Shown here: positions 5,368 to 7,837 of the stretch, in pieces
Position numbering within the stretch: position 1 is the stretch's first letter
How the letters are laid out: each line of letters starts with the position of its first letter
Assembly: GCA_017545095.1 (NCBI GenBank)
Contig: JAFYCU010000018.1
Span: 1-7,837 of the forward strand
Source: Muribaculaceae bacterium
GTDB taxonomy: Bacteria; Bacteroidota; Bacteroidia; Bacteroidales; Muribaculaceae
Direction of reading: 5' to 3'
DNA: 7,837 bases
Translations under genes and position numbers: made by a program
The notes under the pieces: model-generated
Told to the model about the DNA's origin: nothing
The model's database searches: none
Seen by the model: only the letters and a program-made list of their open reading frames with translations

Positions 5368-7281
5368 TCATTCGCCGGTGAGCGAGTGCACCTCGCCGTA
5401 GGCGTGTGCCCAAATCATGGGCTCTTGCAGCCACTTGTAGTTCTTGTAGGCACCCAGGCGCTGGAGCTCCTTGCGGTTGTATTTCTCCTCGGTCTCAGGG
5501 TCGTAGTTCAAGCGCTGAATCCAGGTGTTCTCCTTCTCGGCCTCGGTGAGTCCGTCGATCCAGTAGGCGGCATAGAGGTTGTAGGGCCTGCGCAGCGTGG
5601 GATACACAATCTCGTTGTTGTCGCCGATGCCATACTTGTTGCGGTTGTTGCTGTAGTGGTAGCGGCGCATATCGGTCCACTGCTCGGGCTGCAGATACAT
5701 GGCGATGTATTTCTGCTGCATGAGGTCGCTCAGGCTGAACTCGCTGGGGTTGAAGAACCAGTGCTTGTTGCCGCGCTCGGTCACCTTGTGAATATAGTAG
5801 GTGGTCGTGACGCGTCCACGGATGGTGTCGCTCTTGAACTCCTCATAGTTGTTCATGAACGAGTCGACCTGCTTCTCCCACACATCGCGTGCCACATAGC
5901 CAGGCTTACCGCCGGCGATGGAGTTGCCGGGATAGTTCATCTCTTCGCTGCTGTTGGGATACTGCTTCTGGAAGAAGTCGAGGTGGCGCTGGATGTTCCA
6001 CTCAGTGGCCTCTTTGGCCAGTGCGCAAGCCTCGGCCTTGCGGCCCATCCAATACAGGGCCTCGGCCTTGATGAAGTACAGCTCCTCCATGGTGAAGATG
6101 GGGTTGTAGCAATCGTTGGCACCAGCATAAGCACCCATGTAGAGGTTGGGATAGTTGGCGATTTTGTAGCTCGAACCCATGCCGATGTTGTTCTCCAGAT
6201 AGCGCATCTTGATGCGTTCCTGGGTGCTCGATGCGGTGTTGGGACCGGTGCGTGCAATCATGAGCAGACCGCAACGCGGGTCAGTTGCCCAGCCGTCGTT
6301 ACGACCGCCGTCGCCGCCATACACACCGCAGCTGGCCTCGTTGTCGGGAGCACTCAAGCCCAGCAGGTCGACCATGAAGAACTTCGAGGGGATGGCACTG
6401 CTCAGCAGGTTGCCACGACTTTCCCAAGAGTTGATCACGGGCTGTGCCACACTCCACACAGCATTCTGCGTGCCCGTGCCGCCATCGAAGTTGTAACGCG
6501 GCTCGTTGCCGAACCATGCGCCGTAGAGCAGGCTGCCCTTGCGCCACTGGTTGATGGCCTGGTCGGCGGCATCAACGATTTTCTGGCACATGGCGGGGCT
6601 GCGGTCAATGTTGGGGATGTTGCGCAGCAGCAGGCGAGCCTTCACGGCATACACTAGGCCTTTCCACTTCTCCAGGTCTCCGCCATACACGCGGTCTTCG
6701 ACAGTCGAGAGTTTCTGGTTCTGAGGACTCTCGGTGATGCTCTTGTCCTCGTACATGGCAATCAGGTCGTCGCACTCCTTGAACATCCAGGCGTAGATTG
6801 ACTCCTGGGTGTCGTAGGTGGGCGCGTTGACCAGATAGGCCTGGGTGCGTGGCATGTCGCCAAAGGCATCGGTGGTGAGCTGGGTGCTCATGAGCATGAT
6901 GGTGCGGGCAATCAGCTCGTAGTTGGGCGAGTTGATGGCCTTGCTGTTGTTCACCAGGTTGAGCGAGTTCTTGCCGATGTCGTAGAAGTGACGTCGCCAC
7001 ATCGGGTGGCGGTTCATGGTGAGCATCTCCTGCTCGCACTTGTAGGAATAGGCGCCCACCGAGCTCTTGCCGCCCGTGGTGAGCATCTGCGAGAAGTAGG
7101 CATAGTATTCCGAGTGGTCATACACAATTTGCTGTGCGTAGAACACCACCACGGGAAGGCCCACCTTGGCATCGATGACGTGCGCCTTGTCGGGGTGCAC
7201 ATTCTCGTCGAGCATATCGTTGCAGCTCACGCCCACAAGGCTCACCAGCAACAATAATGCGAATATTTTAATCTTGTTCAT
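5368..7281 (-). CDS. SusD/RagB family nutrient-binding outer-membrane lipoprotein
   Basis: A 637-residue SusD-like protein, the surface lid that captures substrate and hands it to the SusC pore. The signal peptide MNKIKIFALLLLVSLVGVSC ends at lipidated Cys20. Family landmarks: TTDAFGDMPRTQA (136-148), matching the TDxFGDIPY-EA signature; FTMEELYFIKAEALYWMG (396-413), the conserved TPR-type helix; and IAMYLQPEQWTDMRRYHY (526-543), the IAL-x-Q-x-EVWTDMRR block of the nutrient-binding SusD subgroup. It is longer than classical SusD (about 550), mainly through the 250-370 and 440-510 regions, where lid and ligand loops usually vary. I start it at ATG 7281, 12 nt after the SusC stop; an in-frame GTG at 7290 would add three residues and spoil nothing, but is less likely. 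Loss of the conserved C-terminal region is not seen, so it appears intact. Substrate is not predictable; glycan and peptide are both possible. Confidence 0.96.
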   Translation of the reverse strand: MNKIKIFALLLLVSLVGVSCNDMLDENVHPDKAHVIDAKVGLPVVVFYAQQIVYDHSEYYAYFSQMLTTGGKSSVGAYSYKCEQEMLTMNRHPMWRRHFYDIGKNSLNLVNNSKAINSPNYELIARTIMLMSTQLTTDAFGDMPRTQAYLVNAPTYDTQESIYAWMFKECDDLIAMYEDKSITESPQNQKLSTVEDRVYGGDLEKWKGLVYAVKARLLLRNIPNIDRSPAMCQKIVDAADQAINQWRKGSLLYGAWFGNEPRYNFDGGTGTQNAVWSVAQPVINSWESRGNLLSSAIPSKFFMVDLLGLSAPDNEASCGVYGGDGGRNDGWATDPRCGLLMIARTGPNTASSTQERIKMRYLENNIGMGSSYKIANYPNLYMGAYAGANDCYNPIFTMEELYFIKAEALYWMGRKAEACALAKEATEWNIQRHLDFFQKQYPNSSEEMNYPGNSIAGGKPGYVARDVWEKQVDSFMNNYEEFKSDTIRGRVTTTYYIHKVTERGNKHWFFNPSEFSLSDLMQQKYIAMYLQPEQWTDMRRYHYSNNRNKYGIGDNNEIVYPTLRRPYNLYAAYWIDGLTEAEKENTWIQRLNYDPETEEKYNRKELQRLGAYKNYKWLQEPMIWAHAYGEVHSLTGE

Positions 7282-7293
7282 AGTCGTCACGAT

Positions 7294-7837
7294 TTAGAAG
7301 GTTGCTTTCAGGGTAAAGTTGAAGCTGCGCGTGGCAGGAATGTTGTAGTTGTCGATACCCATGCCACCGGTACCGCCTGCCGTGCTGGCCAGGATGGCGG
7401 GGTCGTTGCCGGTGTACTTGGTGAGCAGGAACAGGTTGCGGCCCGTGAAGGTGGCGGTGAGCCCCTTGACCGGCCACGACTTCTTGAACATCGGGGTGAA
7501 ATCGTAGCCCAGCGTCACATAGCTCAGACGGACGTAGGAGCCGTCCTCGATGAAGTTGCTCGACACCTGATAGTAGGTGTTGATGAAGTTCTGGTCGAGC
7601 ACCACGGGGGTGGTGTTGGGCACATAGGTGGTGGTGCCATCGGCACCGGTTACGGCCTGCACGCCCTTGAACACGATTTCGCGGTTGCGGTATTTGTCGT
7701 AGAGGTGGTTCATACCGTTGGTGATGAGGCTGCGGCCGGTCACGTTGGCCACATCGCCAAAGGATTCGATGCGGGCAATCAGACTCGTGACAGGAACAGC
7801 GGCGGCTTCTTTCGGTGTCATCAGGCGGGAGGTCAGC
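7294..7837 (-). CDS. SusC/RagA family TonB-linked outer-membrane transporter (C-terminal part)
   Basis: The open frame runs off the right edge without a start, leaving 180 C-terminal residues of a protein normally about 1000 long. The visible part is the end of the 22-strand beta barrel. Diagnostic blocks are FIEDGSYVRLSYVTLGYDF (95-113), close to the family pattern EDGSYLRLKNVTLGY; TGRNLFLLTKYTGNDPAI (131-148), matching G-NLF-x-T-KYTGxDPE; and the ending IPATRSFNFTLKATF, with the terminal Phe used for barrel assembly. The protein imports a large solute across the outer membrane with TonB energy, together with the SusD lid encoded next. The carboxypeptidase-like and plug domains lie outside the window, so a TonB box, an STN domain or an anti-sigma partner cannot be judged. 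Confidence 0.95.
   Translation of the reverse strand, partial: LTSRLMTPKEAAAVPVTSLIARIESFGDVANVTGRSLITNGMNHLYDKYRNREIVFKGVQAVTGADGTTTYVPNTTPVVLDQNFINTYYQVSSNFIEDGSYVRLSYVTLGYDFTPMFKKSWPVKGLTATFTGRNLFLLTKYTGNDPAILASTAGGTGGMGIDNYNIPATRSFNFTLKATF

Noticed and set aside
5335..6657. 440-codon plus-strand ORF opposite susD
   Set aside because: Same antisense artefact; the minus strand encodes all SusD signatures over this stretch. The 238-codon ORF at 4588-5304 is rejected for the same reason.
7282..7290. GTG start for the SusD-like gene at 7290
   Set aside because: It adds only three residues and uses a weaker codon; the ATG at 7281 gives the usual MNKIK-type lipoprotein start.

Overview
The window is a piece of a Bacteroidota chromosome, most likely order Bacteroidales. 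A Prevotellaceae- or Muribaculaceae-like gut commensal is my best guess, but genus cannot be settled from this sequence. Evidence: the 3' end of a SusC/RagA TonB-dependent transporter followed by a SusD/RagB lipoprotein, lipoprotein signal peptides throughout, a BspA-type leucine-rich-repeat protein, a TAnnTTTG promoter element of the Bacteroidetes type, and AT-rich leaders mostly without Shine-Dalgarno sites. Coding DNA is GC-rich at third codon positions, which produces long spurious antisense ORFs. All five genes lie on the minus strand, so transcription runs from high to low coordinates.

Layout in transcription order. (1) 7837-7294: C-terminal 180 residues of a SusC-like outer-membrane transporter; the rest lies beyond the right edge. 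(2) 7281-5368: its SusD-like lid lipoprotein, 12 nt downstream. (3) 5319-4267: a 350-residue lipoprotein of unrecognised family. (4) 4132-2420: a 570-residue lipoprotein with a PKD domain, a second PKD-like region and a long C-terminal beta-rich region. These four look like one operon encoding a surface import complex: pore, lid and two accessory surface lipoproteins. An imperfect hairpin at 2396-2359 may end it. (5) 2100-193: a separately transcribed secreted BspA-like leucine-rich-repeat protein with a C-terminal type I dockerin, a GTG start and a recognisable promoter at 2218-2187.

The substrate of the transporter cannot be read from the window: no glycoside hydrolase, peptidase, sulfatase or regulator is present. 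A SusC/SusD pair plus two extra lipoproteins recalls the four-protein Bacteroides thetaiotaomicron BT2261-BT2264 complex, which was crystallised with bound peptide, so peptide import is as plausible as glycan import.

The non-coding DNA is unusual. Nearly every gap contains short tandem repeats with a fixed period but different sequence: an 11-unit degenerate 9-bp array (12-110), 7-bp repeats in three gaps (167-187, 4229-4263, 5333-5346), a 12-bp duplication (2251-2276), and GC-rich inverted repeats (120-149, 4176-4195). A three-codon mini-ORF whose stop overlaps the GTG start of the LRR gene is the most interesting possible control element. No complete new enzymatic or defence system is visible.
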